DNA from: Kocuria palustris
GTDB lineage: Bacteria; Actinomycetota; Actinomycetes; Actinomycetales; Micrococcaceae
Reading direction: 5' to 3'
Assembly (NCBI RefSeq): GCF_007666205.1
Contig: NZ_VDOR01000010.1
Span: 1 to 64,000, forward strand
DNA: 64,000 nt
Shown: one piece after another, positions 43,196 to 51,866 of the stretch
Layout of the letters: every line of letters starts with the position of its first letter
How positions within the stretch are numbered: position 1 is the stretch's first letter
The notes under the pieces: model-generated
The model's input: the letters and a program-made list of their open reading frames with translations, nothing else
What the model was told of the DNA's origin: nothing
The model's database searches: none
Translations under genes and position numbers: made by a program

Positions 43196-43243
43196 ATGCC
43201 CCGATGATGAGGCATCCCTGCTCCTCAGCCCGAGAAGGTGCAC

Positions 43244-44767
43244 ATGTCACTGCCCTCCACCGATCCCGCGTCGCAGGACGCCTACGCGCACGAGCAGGAG
43301 GGCTTCCGCAAGTCCCTGAGCGCGCGGCAGATGCAGATGATCGCGATCGGCTCCGCGATCGGCACCGGTCTGTTCCTGGGCGCCGGCGGCCGTCTCGAGA
43401 CCGCCGGCCCGTCGCTGTTCCTGCTCTACGCCGTCTGCGGCTTCTTCGGCTACCTCATGCTGCGCTCGCTGGGCGAGCTGGTGGTCCATCGCCCGTCGTC
43501 CGGCTCCTTCGTCTCCTACGCCCGCGAGTTCTACGGCGAGCGCTCCGCGTTCGTCTCGGGGTGGCTGTACTGGATGTTCTGGGCCATGACGGCGGTCGCC
43601 GACGCCACCGCGCTGGCGCTGTACTTCAAGTGGTTCAGCAGGTACGAGCCGTTCGCCTTCATCGACGCCGTCCCGCAGTGGGTCCTGGCCCTGGTGATCG
43701 TGGTCCTGGTGGTCTCCCTGAACCTGCTCTCCGTGAAGGTCTTCGGCGAGCTCGAGTTCTGGTTCTCCCTGATCAAGGTCGGCGCCCTGGTGGTCTTCCT
43801 GGTCGTGGGCACCCTCTTCGTGCTCTTCGGGACCCCCACCGGCTCGGAGACGGGCTTCGCGCTGATCAGCCAGAACGGCGGCCTGTTCCCCAACGGCGCG
43901 GTGCCGGCCGTGGTCATGATCGCGGGCGTGGTCTTCGCCTACGCGGGCATCGAGCTCGTGGGCACGACGGCCGGCGAGACCGCGGAGCCGGAGAAGCAGA
44001 TCCCCCGGGCGATCAACTCGGTGATCTTCCGCATCGCCGTCTTCTACTGCGGTTCGGTCCTGCTGCTGTGCCTGCTGCTGCCGTACACGGCCTACTCGGG
44101 ACACGAGTCGCCCTTCGTGACGTTCTTCTCGTCGATCGGCGTGGATGCCGCGGGCCCGATCATGCAGCTCGTGGTGATCACCGCGGCCATGTCGTCCATG
44201 AATGCCGGGATCTACTCGACCGGGCGCATCCTGCACTCGATGTCCGTGGCCGGCTCCGCGCCGCGGTTCGCCCAGCGGCTGTCGAGCTCGGGCGTGCCCA
44301 CAGGAGGCATCCTGCTCACCGCGGCCATGGCCATGGTGGGCGTGGCCCTGAACATCTGGGTCCCCGAGCAGGCCTTCGAGATCGTGCTCAACATCGGCGC
44401 GGTCGGCGTCATGGCCGCCTGGGTGACCATCGTGCTCTCGCACCAGAGGTTCGTGCGGCTCGCCCGCCAGGGGGTCTACGAGCGCCCGGCCTACCGGAAC
44501 CCGACGGGCATCGTCGGCGACTGGGCCGTGATCGCGTTCATCGTGGTGGTGTTCTTCCTGATCGCGATCGACTACCCCGTGGGCAGCTGGACCCTGGGGC
44601 TGCTGGTGGTCGTGGTGGGGCCGGCGCTGGTCATCGGCTGGTTCTGCGTCCGCGGCCGGGTCATGGAGCAGGCGCGCCTGCGGGAGGGCCACACCGGCCA
44701 GTTCCCGATCGGCACCATCGTCTCGCGAGAGGACACGCTGCGGGATCCCGGCGACGACATGCGCTGA
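43244..44767 (+). CDS. APC family amino-acid permease, tandem copy 1
   Basis: 507 residues, 12 helices. IAIGSAIGTGLFLGAG is the helix-1 substrate motif of the AAT subfamily (CycA/AnsP/GABA permease group). AYAGIELVGTTAGET is the helix-6 region and GIYSTGRILHSMS the helix-8 region. It imports a neutral or small amino acid with protons; the exact substrate is not certain. ATG 43244 is preferred over GTG 43238 because GAGAAGG ends at 43238. The following permease is a close paralog. The TGTTCAACA motif upstream links it to the AsnC-ocd locus. Confidence 0.9.
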   Translation: MSLPSTDPASQDAYAHEQEGFRKSLSARQMQMIAIGSAIGTGLFLGAGGRLETAGPSLFLLYAVCGFFGYLMLRSLGELVVHRPSSGSFVSYAREFYGERSAFVSGWLYWMFWAMTAVADATALALYFKWFSRYEPFAFIDAVPQWVLALVIVVLVVSLNLLSVKVFGELEFWFSLIKVGALVVFLVVGTLFVLFGTPTGSETGFALISQNGGLFPNGAVPAVVMIAGVVFAYAGIELVGTTAGETAEPEKQIPRAINSVIFRIAVFYCGSVLLLCLLLPYTAYSGHESPFVTFFSSIGVDAAGPIMQLVVITAAMSSMNAGIYSTGRILHSMSVAGSAPRFAQRLSSSGVPTGGILLTAAMAMVGVALNIWVPEQAFEIVLNIGAVGVMAAWVTIVLSHQRFVRLARQGVYERPAYRNPTGIVGDWAVIAFIVVVFFLIAIDYPVGSWTLGLLVVVVGPALVIGWFCVRGRVMEQARLREGHTGQFPIGTIVSREDTLRDPGDDMR

Positions 44768-44809
44768 GTCCCGCGCGGACTCCGACTCCGGCTCCGGCGC
44801 CGACCCGCC

Positions 44810-44845
44810 CGCGGCCCCGCTGCGCTCCGGCGCGGCGGGGCCGCG
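44810..44845 (+). terminator. 11-bp hairpin after permease 1
   Basis: CGCGGCCCCGC (44810-44820) with GCGGGGCCGCG (44835-44845), 43 bases after the stop codon. Confidence 0.6.
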
Positions 44846-44899
44846 CTCCTGAGCAGGGCGGCGACGCGCGGCGTCACAGGGCGGCGCGGAGGGGGCTGT

Positions 44900-44914
44900 G
44901 ATGTACGGTACATC
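44900..44914. promoter_or_regulatory. perfect palindrome GATGTACGGTACATC
   Basis: 15-bp palindrome with one central G, 145 bp before permease 2, upstream of its leader. A/T content is higher than around it. The size and symmetry fit a dimeric repressor site, for example of GntR type. It is not present before permease 1, so the two permeases may be controlled differently. Confidence 0.5.
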
Positions 44915-45058
44915 CTGCTCCCGGCGGTCGCTGCTGCACCGGATGTTCCGCCGGGGCGCGCGTCCATGTCCTCCCGACGCCTGCGCGGCCGCCTCTCACC
45001 GGGCGGGGCCTCCGCGGGCGCGGCAGGTCGTCGGCGCCTGATCCAGGAGAGCGTCCTC

Positions 45059-46648
45059 ATGTCACACTCGAGCAGTTCACCGGTGCAGCAGCGACCGGAT
45101 GACCCCTTCGCCCATGAGCAGGAGGGATTCCACAAGGGGCTCGGCGCCCGCCAGCTCCAGATGATCGCGATCGGCTCGGCCATCGGCACCGGCCTGTTCC
45201 TGGGCGCGGGCGGCCGCCTCGAGACCGCCGGGCCGTCGCTGTTCATCCTCTACGCCGTCTGCGGCTTCTTCGGCTACCTGATCCTGCGGGCCCTGGGCGA
45301 GCTGGTCCTGCACCGGCCGTCGTCGGGCTCTTTCGTCTCCTACCTGCGCGAGTTCTACGGCGAGCGCTCGGCCTTCGTGTCCGGCTGGCTCTACTGGCTC
45401 AACTGGGCCATGACCGCCGTCGCCGACGCCACCGCGCTGGCGATCTACATCGCCTGGTTCGGCCAGTACGAGTCCATGGCCTTCCTGGGGGAGATCCCCC
45501 AGTGGATCCTGGCGCTGGTCGTGGTCGTGCTGGTCGTGTCGCTGAACCTCGTGTCCGTGAAGGTCTTCGGCGAGCTCGAGTTCTGGTTCTCCCTGATCAA
45601 GGTCGGCGCCCTGGTGATCTTCCTGATCGTGGGGATCATCTTCGTGCTCTTCGGGACGCCGACCGGCTCGCCCACCGGACTGTCGCTGATCACCAGCGAG
45701 GGCGGGCTGTTCCCCAACGGCTTCCTGCCCGCGATCATCGTGACCCAGGGCGTCGTGTTCGCCTACGCGGGCATCGAGCTCGTGGGCACGACGGCCGGCG
45801 AGACGCAGAACCCGGAGAAGGTCATCCCGCGGGCGGTCAACTCGGTGATCTTCCGCATCGCGGTCTTCTACGTCGGCTCCGTGCTCCTGCTCTGCATGCT
45901 CATGCCGTACACGGCATACTCCGCCGACGAGTCGCCGTTCGTCACCTTCTTCTCCTCGATCGGCGTGGATGCCGCGGGCACGATCATGCAGCTCGTGGTG
46001 ATCACCGCGGCCATGTCGTCCATGAATGCCGGGATCTACTCGACGGGGCGCATCCTGCACTCGATGTCCGTGGCCGGCTCCGCGCCCGTGTTCGCGCAGA
46101 AGATGAACAAGGCCGGCGTGCCGGTGGGCGGCATCATGCTCACCGCCGTCGTCGCGCTGTTCGGCGTGTTCCTCAACTTCTGGGTCCCGGCCCAGGCCTT
46201 CGAGATCGTGCTCAACATCGCCGCGATCGGCACCATGGCCTCGTGGGCGGCGATCGCGATGTCGCACCAGAAGTTCCTGCAGCTCGTGAACCGCGGGAAG
46301 TACCGCCGCCCGTCCTACCGCGCGCCCGGCGGCCGCTTCGCGGACTGGGCGGTGATGGTGTTCATCGCCGCGGTGATGGTCCTCATCGCCTTCGACTACC
46401 CGGTCGGCACCTACACCCTGGCCTCGATGCTCGTGGTCATCCCGTGCCTGATCGGCGGCTGGTTCCTGGTCCGCGGCCGGGTGCGCGAGATCGCGGCCGC
46501 GCACGAGGGCTACACCGGCCAGTTCCCGGTCGTGGGCACGAGCCCGGGCCGGGAGCTGTTCGAGCAGCGCTCGCACCGCCCGGCGGATCCCCGTCGCGAC
46601 GGCTCGGCCGGCGTCCCCGAGGACGACGGGACCCCCGGGGCCCGCTGA
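45059..46648 (+). CDS. APC family amino-acid permease, tandem copy 2
   Basis: 529 residues, strongly similar to the preceding permease through helix 10 (IAIGSAIGTGLFLGAGG, VNSVIFRIAVFYVGSVLLL, GIYSTGRILHSMSVAGSAP). It has a longer, charged C-terminal tail ending in PEDDGTPGAR. ATG 45059 has AGGAG nine bases upstream; an upstream in-frame ATG at 44966 encodes unlikely Arg-rich sequence. The tandem pair shows the family was duplicated and then diverged in promoter and tail. Substrate as uncertain as for copy 1. Confidence 0.9.
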   Translation: MSHSSSSPVQQRPDDPFAHEQEGFHKGLGARQLQMIAIGSAIGTGLFLGAGGRLETAGPSLFILYAVCGFFGYLILRALGELVLHRPSSGSFVSYLREFYGERSAFVSGWLYWLNWAMTAVADATALAIYIAWFGQYESMAFLGEIPQWILALVVVVLVVSLNLVSVKVFGELEFWFSLIKVGALVIFLIVGIIFVLFGTPTGSPTGLSLITSEGGLFPNGFLPAIIVTQGVVFAYAGIELVGTTAGETQNPEKVIPRAVNSVIFRIAVFYVGSVLLLCMLMPYTAYSADESPFVTFFSSIGVDAAGTIMQLVVITAAMSSMNAGIYSTGRILHSMSVAGSAPVFAQKMNKAGVPVGGIMLTAVVALFGVFLNFWVPAQAFEIVLNIAAIGTMASWAAIAMSHQKFLQLVNRGKYRRPSYRAPGGRFADWAVMVFIAAVMVLIAFDYPVGTYTLASMLVVIPCLIGGWFLVRGRVREIAAAHEGYTGQFPVVGTSPGRELFEQRSHRPADPRRDGSAGVPEDDGTPGAR

Positions 46649-46676
46649 TCCCGTCCGGATCGATCCATCCCGACCC

Positions 46677-46714
46677 GGCGCGGGGCCGGAGCCGCACGGC
46701 TCCGGCCCCGCGCC
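46677..46714. terminator. bidirectional terminator, 18-bp perfect stem
   Basis: 46677-46694 pairs perfectly with 46697-46714 (2-base loop), between the convergent permease 2 and AsnC-type genes. Confidence 0.85.
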
Positions 46715-46774
46715 GATCCTGCGGAGCCGCCGAGCGCGGAGGCACGCCCGGCATCCGGGCCTGCGGGCGGCCGG

Positions 46775-47206
46775 TCAGCGCACGACCGAGCTGAGCAGCA
46801 GGGAGGTCTCGGAGTTCATCACGCCCCGGATCGCGCGGATCCGGCGCAGGAGGTCGTCGAAGGCCTTCAGGTCCCGGCACGAGATCTCGGCCACGAGGTC
46901 CCACCCGCCGTTCGTCGTGTGCAGCCCCATGATCTCGGGCAGGCCGCGCAGCGAGCTGATCACCTGGTCGGTCGTGTAGCCCTGCACCTCGATGAAGGAG
47001 ACGGCTCGCACCCGGTCGTCGGCCGTCGAGTCCCGGGTGCGCACGGTGAAGCCGATGATCACCCCGCGGGCCACGAGCCGGTCGATGCTGCGGCTGACCG
47101 TGGTGCGCGAGACCCCCAGCCGCTCGGCGAGCGCCGCGATGGGGGCGCGGCCGTCGGCGCGCAGCTCGGCGATGAGGCGGCTCTCGAGCTCGGAGATCTG
47201 CGTCAT
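46775..47206 (-). CDS. Lrp/AsnC family regulator of ornithine cyclodeaminase region
   Basis: 143 residues: HTH at about 8-52 (LIAELRADGRAPIAALAERLGVSRTTVSRSIDRLVARGVI) and RAM ligand-binding domain (VQGYTTDQVISSLRGLPEIMGLHTTNGGWDLVAEI). AsnC-type proteins respond to amino acids. Start 47206 (MTQISELE) is chosen; the 18 codons upstream have no similarity to the family. Divergent from ocd, with a TGTTCAACA palindrome between. Likely control of ocd and of permease 1 in response to ornithine or a related amino acid (inferred). Confidence 0.88.
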   Translation of the reverse strand: MTQISELESRLIAELRADGRAPIAALAERLGVSRTTVSRSIDRLVARGVIIGFTVRTRDSTADDRVRAVSFIEVQGYTTDQVISSLRGLPEIMGLHTTNGGWDLVAEISCRDLKAFDDLLRRIRAIRGVMNSETSLLLSSVVR

Positions 47207-47298
47207 GTGCGGAATGCTAACCGACCCGCCACGGATCGCCCATTCACGCGACGATCGCACGCATCCAGGGGGTTACCCGTGCACTTTTCGCCCCCTAT

Positions 47299-47307
47299 TG
47301 TTCAACA
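47299..47307. promoter_or_regulatory. TGTTCAACA palindrome between AsnC and ocd
   Basis: Second copy of the motif found at 43187-43195. Its inverted context (CCTGTTGAACAAT) matches the first at 12 of 13 positions, differing only at the central base. Located 92 bp from the regulator start and 69 bp from the ocd start. Confidence 0.55.
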
Positions 47308-47376
47308 GGTCACCCGACGAACCGTGCAGCAGCAACCCGTCAGATGCAGTTCCCGGACACTTCAGAAGGAGGCCGT

Positions 47377-48405
47377 ATGCCGCAGCTCGTGGATGTTCCG
47401 TCCATGGCGCAGTGGATCCAGCGCGATGGCGTGGGCTCGATCATCGAGAGGATGGTCGGCTACATCGAAGAGGACTTCCGCCGGTGGGAGAAGTTCGACA
47501 AGATCCCGCGCGTGGCCACCCACACCCCCGTGGGCGTCATCGAGCTGATGCCCACGTCCGACCTCGAGACGTACAGCTTCAAGTACGTCAACGGGCACCC
47601 GTCGAACCCCGCCCGCGGCTACCAGACCGTCACCGCCTACGGGATGCTCGCGGACGTGGACAACGGCTACCCGACGTTCTTCGCCGAGATGACGCTGCTG
47701 ACCGCCCTTCGCACCGCCGCGAACTCGGTGATGGTCGCGAAGCAGTGCGCTCGCAAGGACTCCAAGGTGATGGCACTGATCGGCGCCGGCAGCCAGTCAG
47801 AGTTCCAGTCGCTGGGCTTCCGCTCGGTGCTCGGCATCGAGGACCTGCGCGTCTACGACGTCGATCCCGACGCCATGGAGAAGCTGCGTCGCAACCTGGA
47901 GCCGCTCGGCTTCCGGATCACGCTGACCGACTCCGTCGACGAGGCCGTCGAGGGCGCCGACATCATCACCACCTGCACCGCCGACAAGGCGCAGAACAAG
48001 GTGCTCTCCGACCACCAGGTCCGCCCCGGCGTGCACCTCAACGCGGTGGGCGGCGACTGCCCGGGCAAGACCGAGCTCGAGGCCGACATCCTGCGGCGCG
48101 CCACGGTCTTCGTGGAGTTCCCGCCGCAGACCCGCATCGAGGGCGAGATCCAGCAGATGGAGGACGACTTCCCGGTCGTCGAGTTCTGGCAGGTCCTCAC
48201 CGGGGCGGCCCCCGGCCGCAGCTCCGATGACGAGATCACGCTCTACGACTCGGTCGGCTTCGCGATCTCGGACTTCTCGGCGCTGCGCTGCGTGCGCGAC
48301 GCCACGGCGGGGACGGATCTGCAGGTCCCGATCGACCTCGTGGCCGATCCCGATGACCCCAAGGACCTGTTCTCCCTGGTCAAGGCGCCGGTGCCGGTCG
48401 GCTGA
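47377..48405 (+). CDS. ocd: ornithine cyclodeaminase
   Basis: 342 residues. Converts L-ornithine to L-proline and ammonia using bound NAD. The dinucleotide motif is GAGSQS (136-141) and DVDNGYPTFFAEMTLLTALRTAA matches the conserved core of true ornithine cyclodeaminases rather than alanine or lysine relatives. AAGGAGG seven bases before ATG 47377. Divergent AsnC regulator. Would turn imported ornithine or arginine breakdown products into proline or nitrogen. A perfect hairpin terminator follows. Confidence 0.88.
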   Translation: MPQLVDVPSMAQWIQRDGVGSIIERMVGYIEEDFRRWEKFDKIPRVATHTPVGVIELMPTSDLETYSFKYVNGHPSNPARGYQTVTAYGMLADVDNGYPTFFAEMTLLTALRTAANSVMVAKQCARKDSKVMALIGAGSQSEFQSLGFRSVLGIEDLRVYDVDPDAMEKLRRNLEPLGFRITLTDSVDEAVEGADIITTCTADKAQNKVLSDHQVRPGVHLNAVGGDCPGKTELEADILRRATVFVEFPPQTRIEGEIQQMEDDFPVVEFWQVLTGAAPGRSSDDEITLYDSVGFAISDFSALRCVRDATAGTDLQVPIDLVADPDDPKDLFSLVKAPVPVG

Positions 48406-48432
48406 CCTGCCGGACCCCGCAGCACCGCCTCA

Positions 48433-48464
48433 GGACGGCCGACAGCATGAGCTGTCGGCCGTCC
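48433..48464 (+). terminator. 14-bp perfect hairpin after ocd
   Basis: GGACGGCCGACAGC (48433-48446) pairs with 48451-48464 over ATGA, followed by a short C/T run. Confidence 0.85.
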
Positions 48465-48532
48465 CCTCATGTGTTCGAAGCCGCCGGCGTCACACGGGAT
48501 CGATCGCGATTCCGATGTGATTCGCTGGATCC

Positions 48533-48961
48533 ATGCTCCGCATCCCCCTGATCGCCACGCCGATCGTCGTCGTGATGGTGGCCGTCGGCCTGCCCCTGAT
48601 GAGCTTCGAGTTCGTCTCGGTGAGCATCGCCGCCGCGCTGACGGCGGCGGTCGGCGCGTGGTGCGCCCCGGCCTCGTACGTTCCGGGGGAGACCGGCTCC
48701 CTGCTGAGCATCGCCTTCGACGTCTGGGACCGGCGGCTGGCCCGGCTCAAGGCCCTGCAGCTCGCGGTCGCCGGCGCGGTGGTCCTGCTGCTGGCCGGAC
48801 TCGAGCTCGTCGGCCCGGCGACGGCAGCGGTGTTCGGCATCGCCGCCGCGATCGCCGTGGGGGCCTTCAGCGGCTCGTCGGCTGAGCGATCGGGCTCGAC
48901 GGACCGGTCGAGCTGCGGCGCGGCGCATCACCGGGCCGCCCACGGCGGCGGGGAGCACTGA
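48533..48961 (+). CDS. small hypothetical membrane protein
   Basis: 142 residues with four hydrophobic segments (IPLIATPIVVVMVAVGLPLM, SVSIAAALTAAVGAW, ALQLAVAGAVVLLLAGLEL, PATAAVFGIAAAIAVGAF) and a Ser/His-rich tail ending CGAAHHRAAHGGGEH. No known family recognised. ATG 48533 has no strong RBS. The His cluster could bind metal, but nothing else supports that. Confidence 0.55.
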   Translation: MLRIPLIATPIVVVMVAVGLPLMSFEFVSVSIAAALTAAVGAWCAPASYVPGETGSLLSIAFDVWDRRLARLKALQLAVAGAVVLLLAGLELVGPATAAVFGIAAAIAVGAFSGSSAERSGSTDRSSCGAAHHRAAHGGGEH

Positions 48962-49004
48962 GTCGCCTGCGGCCCGGGGCCGGGCCTGCACCGCTCCCGC
49001 CGCT

Positions 49005-49385
49005 TCACTCCCAGCAGAGGCAGAACGGGTGGCCGGCGGGATCGGCGTAGACCTGGAAGCCGCGCTGGGCGGACGGGTCCTCGGCGGGCTGCAGCAGCTC
49101 GGCGCCCAGCCCCATGACCTCGGCATGCGCGGTCTCGAGATCGGCGATGCAGAGGTCCAGATGCGCCTGCTGGCGCTGCGGGCCGTCGGGCCACTGGGGG
49201 CGGATGTGGTCCGGGGCCAGCTGGATGCCCAGCACATCTCGGCCCCTGACCACGATCGTGCGCCAGTCCCCGGACGCGCTCTCGAGGTCCGGGCGGGCGG
49301 TGCCGCCGAGCACCGCGGCCCAGAAGGCGGCCTCCGCCTCGACGTCCGCGGCATCCAGCACGGTGTACTGCTTGATGATCTCCAT
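49005..49385 (-). CDS. VOC family protein
   Basis: 126 residues. AEAEAAFWAAVLGG near the start and QVYADPAGHPFCLCWE at the end show a single glyoxalase/bleomycin-resistance module. Members act as dioxygenases, lyases or binding proteins, and the role here is not assignable. It lies 8 bp after a membrane-protein gene on the same strand and may be the last gene of the metY operon. Confidence 0.83.
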   Translation of the reverse strand: MEIIKQYTVLDAADVEAEAAFWAAVLGGTARPDLESASGDWRTIVVRGRDVLGIQLAPDHIRPQWPDGPQRQQAHLDLCIADLETAHAEVMGLGAELLQPAEDPSAQRGFQVYADPAGHPFCLCWE

Positions 49386-49393
49386 GGGGTCAG

Positions 49394-49879
49394 TCAACCG
49401 CTCGTGCGCGCGTCTGTCGCCCTCCGGATGCAGCGCCGGCTGTGGCTCAGCGGGTGTCGGCCGGCACCGCGGCCGCCCGACGCGAGCGCCCTCAGCCCGA
49501 TCACCACAGCCGCGCCCCAGGCGACGAACCACGGATTCCACAGCCACGCGTGCCCCAGCATCGAGGCCCGGTCGTACCCGCCTTCGGGGGAGACGACGCC
49601 CGCCAGCACCAGGTGGGCGACGATTGCGCTGAGACAGCCCCAGCCGATCAGCACGGCGGCGCCGAGCCAGCAGATCGCGCGGCTCAGCGCCCGGAGCGGC
49701 CGGCCCAGGCGAGCGAGCAGCCACGGCCCGAGACCGGCGGCGATCTTCACGAGCCCCACCGGAGCGAGCAGCCACAGCCGTCCGTCGAACTGCTCGGCGA
49801 TCTCGCCCACCGTGGACAGCAGCCAGGTCCCGCCGGCGGCCCAGTGGAGGCTGAACAGACCGTGACCGGTGCCCAGCAC
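49394..49879 (-). CDS. DUF3995-like membrane protein
   Basis: 161 residues, four hydrophobic segments. LFSLHWAAGGTWLL and LLAPVGLVKIAAGLGPWLLARLG resemble DUF3995 proteins of unknown function. The GTG at 49879 falls inside what looks like the first helix (the frame continues upstream with RWFVLAAVLGTGHG). The true start could therefore be a non-canonical codon upstream. Between the CoA-binding and VOC genes, all on the minus strand. Confidence 0.6.
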   Translation of the reverse strand: MLGTGHGLFSLHWAAGGTWLLSTVGEIAEQFDGRLWLLAPVGLVKIAAGLGPWLLARLGRPLRALSRAICWLGAAVLIGWGCLSAIVAHLVLAGVVSPEGGYDRASMLGHAWLWNPWFVAWGAAVVIGLRALASGGRGAGRHPLSHSRRCIRRATDARTSG

Positions 49880-49967
49880 CGCGGCCAGGACGAACCAGCG
49901 TGTGCTGCCGTGACCGTCGTGCGCCGGGTGCGTCGCCGCCTCTCGGACGGGGGAGGGCGTCAGCGGC

Positions 49968-50462
49968 TCAGGCCGTGACCTGGCGCTTGGCGGAGATGAC
50001 CCCGGTGTTGAAGCCGGCCAGGTGCAGCCCGCCGTGGAAGCGCGCGTGCTCGATCTTCACGCAGCGGTCCATCACCGCGTCGAGCCCGGCGTCCTCCGCG
50101 ATCCGGGCGGCCTCCTCGTTCCACGAGCCCAGCTGCATCCAGACGGTCTTGGCGCCGATGTCGACGGCTTCCCGGGCCACGCCGGGCAGGTCGGCGTCCT
50201 TGCGGAAGACCTCCACGAGATCGGGCACCACGGGCAGCTCGGCCAGGGAGGGGTAGACCTTCTGCCCCAGGACCTCGTCGAGCACGGGGTTCACGAAGTA
50301 GACGTCGTACGGGGACGAGGACAGCAGGTACGTCGCCACGAAGTAGGACGCCCGCGAGGGCTTGTCCGACATGCCGACGATCGCGATGGATCGGGTGCTG
50401 CGCAGGATGGACAGGCGCTCGGCGGCGCTGGGGCCCACCCAGGTGCGGGACTCGGTGCTCAT
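49968..50462 (-). CDS. CoA-binding protein (YccU-like)
   Basis: 164 residues. Rossmann-like CoA-binding domain: SIAIVGMSDKPSRASYFVATYLL, then VYFVNPVLDEVLGQKVYPSLAEL and CVKIEHARF at the end. Enzymatic role unknown for the family. Its ATG overlaps the metY stop codon by four bases (ATGA), so translation is coupled. Constant pairing with metY suggests a link to acyl-homoserine or sulfide metabolism, which is inference. Confidence 0.85.
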   Translation of the reverse strand: MSTESRTWVGPSAAERLSILRSTRSIAIVGMSDKPSRASYFVATYLLSSSPYDVYFVNPVLDEVLGQKVYPSLAELPVVPDLVEVFRKDADLPGVAREAVDIGAKTVWMQLGSWNEEAARIAEDAGLDAVMDRCVKIEHARFHGGLHLAGFNTGVISAKRQVTA

Positions 50463-51784
50463 GCGGAGGCTCCTTCGCGAGTGGTGCCGGTGGCGGCGGT
50501 GAGGGCCTGGTCGAGGTCCCACAGGATGTCGGCGGCGTCCTCGAGGCCCACCGAGATGCGGATCAGATCGGGGCCGACGCCGCCGGAGACGAGCTGCTCG
50601 GCGCTGAGCTGCTGATGCGTGGTCGAGGCCGGGTGCAGGACCAGGGTGCGGGCATCGCCGATGTTGGCCAGGTGCGAGGCCAGCTGCAGCCCCTCGATGA
50701 ACCGATGGCCGACCTCGCGGGCGTCGAGCTGCGCCGTGGCGCGCACCCCGAAGGCGAAGACGGAGCCCGGCCCCTGGGGCAGGTACTTCTGCGCGCGCTC
50801 GTGATGCGGGTGCCCGGGCAGCCCGGCGTAGTTCACGTAGGAGATCCGGGGATCGGCCTCCAGCCATTCCGAGACCGCGTGCGCATTGGCCACGTGGGCG
50901 TCGATGCGGTGGGGCAGCGTCTCCACGCCCTGCAGCAGGTTCCACGCCGACTGCGGGGACAGCGCCGGGCCGATGTCGCGCAGCTGCTCCGAGCGCAGCT
51001 TGGTCAGGAAGCCGTACTCGCCGAAGTTCCGCCACCAGCTCACGCCGTTGTAGGAGGCCACCGGCTCGGTCATGGACGGGAAGTTCCCGTTGCCCCAGTC
51101 GAAGCGCCCGGACTCGACGACGACGCCGCCCAGCGTGGTGCCGTGCCCGCCCAGGAACTTGGTCGCGGAGTGGATCACGATGTCCGCGCCGTGCTCGAAG
51201 GGCCGGGCCAGGTACGGGGTGTTCAGCGTGGCGTCCACGACCAGCGGGACCCCGGCCTCGTGCGCGACCTCGGCCAGGCCCTCCAGGTCGGCGATCTCGC
51301 CCGACGGGTTCGCGATCAGCTCGGTGTAGAGCGCCTTGGTCCTCGGGGTGAGCGCGGCTCGGAAGTCGGCGGGATCGGTGCCGGGCACGAACGCGGTCTC
51401 GACGCCGAAGCGGCGCAGGGTGACGTCGAGCTGGGTCACGGTGCCGCCGTAGAGCTGGGAGGAGGCCACGATGTGATCGCCGTGCCCGCACAGGGCGGCG
51501 AAGGTGATGAACTCGGCGGCCATGCCGGAAGCCGTGGCCACCGCGCCGATGCCGCCCTCCAGGGAGGCCACGCGCTCCTCGAAGGCCGCGACCGTCGGGT
51601 TGCCGATGCGCGAGTAGATGTTCCCGTACTTCTGCAGCGCGAACAGGCTGGCGGCGTCGTCGGCGTCCTGGAACACGAACGAGCTGGTCTGGTAGATCGG
51701 CACGGAGCGGGCCCCGTGCTCGGCATCGGGGGTCCCGCCCGCGTGCAGCGCACGGGTGCGGAAACCGAACTGGTGCTCGGCCAT
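50459..51784 (-). CDS. metY: O-acetylhomoserine sulfhydrylase (MetY)
   Basis: 441 residues, the length of O-acetylhomoserine aminocarboxypropyltransferases rather than cystathionine synthases (about 390). PLP lysine in SATKFLGGHGT near 209. Core motifs SVPIYQTSSFVFQD, YSRIGNPTVAAFEERVASLEGG and LVLHPASTTHQQL. Makes homocysteine from O-acetylhomoserine and sulfide in methionine synthesis. Followed by the overlapping CoA-binding gene and preceded at 82 bp by acetyl-CoA synthetase on the same strand. No SAM riboswitch precedes it, unlike the monooxygenase gene nearby. Confidence 0.92.
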   Translation of the reverse strand: MAEHQFGFRTRALHAGGTPDAEHGARSVPIYQTSSFVFQDADDAASLFALQKYGNIYSRIGNPTVAAFEERVASLEGGIGAVATASGMAAEFITFAALCGHGDHIVASSQLYGGTVTQLDVTLRRFGVETAFVPGTDPADFRAALTPRTKALYTELIANPSGEIADLEGLAEVAHEAGVPLVVDATLNTPYLARPFEHGADIVIHSATKFLGGHGTTLGGVVVESGRFDWGNGNFPSMTEPVASYNGVSWWRNFGEYGFLTKLRSEQLRDIGPALSPQSAWNLLQGVETLPHRIDAHVANAHAVSEWLEADPRISYVNYAGLPGHPHHERAQKYLPQGPGSVFAFGVRATAQLDAREVGHRFIEGLQLASHLANIGDARTLVLHPASTTHQQLSAEQLVSGGVGPDLIRISVGLEDAADILWDLDQALTAATGTTREGASA

Positions 51785-51866
51785 GTGTCCTCCTCGTGGG
51801 GGCCTCCGGCCCCGGTGGCGGTCGTGCGGAAGTCTGCGGGGCCCGGGCGGGCGCCGCAAGGGCGGG

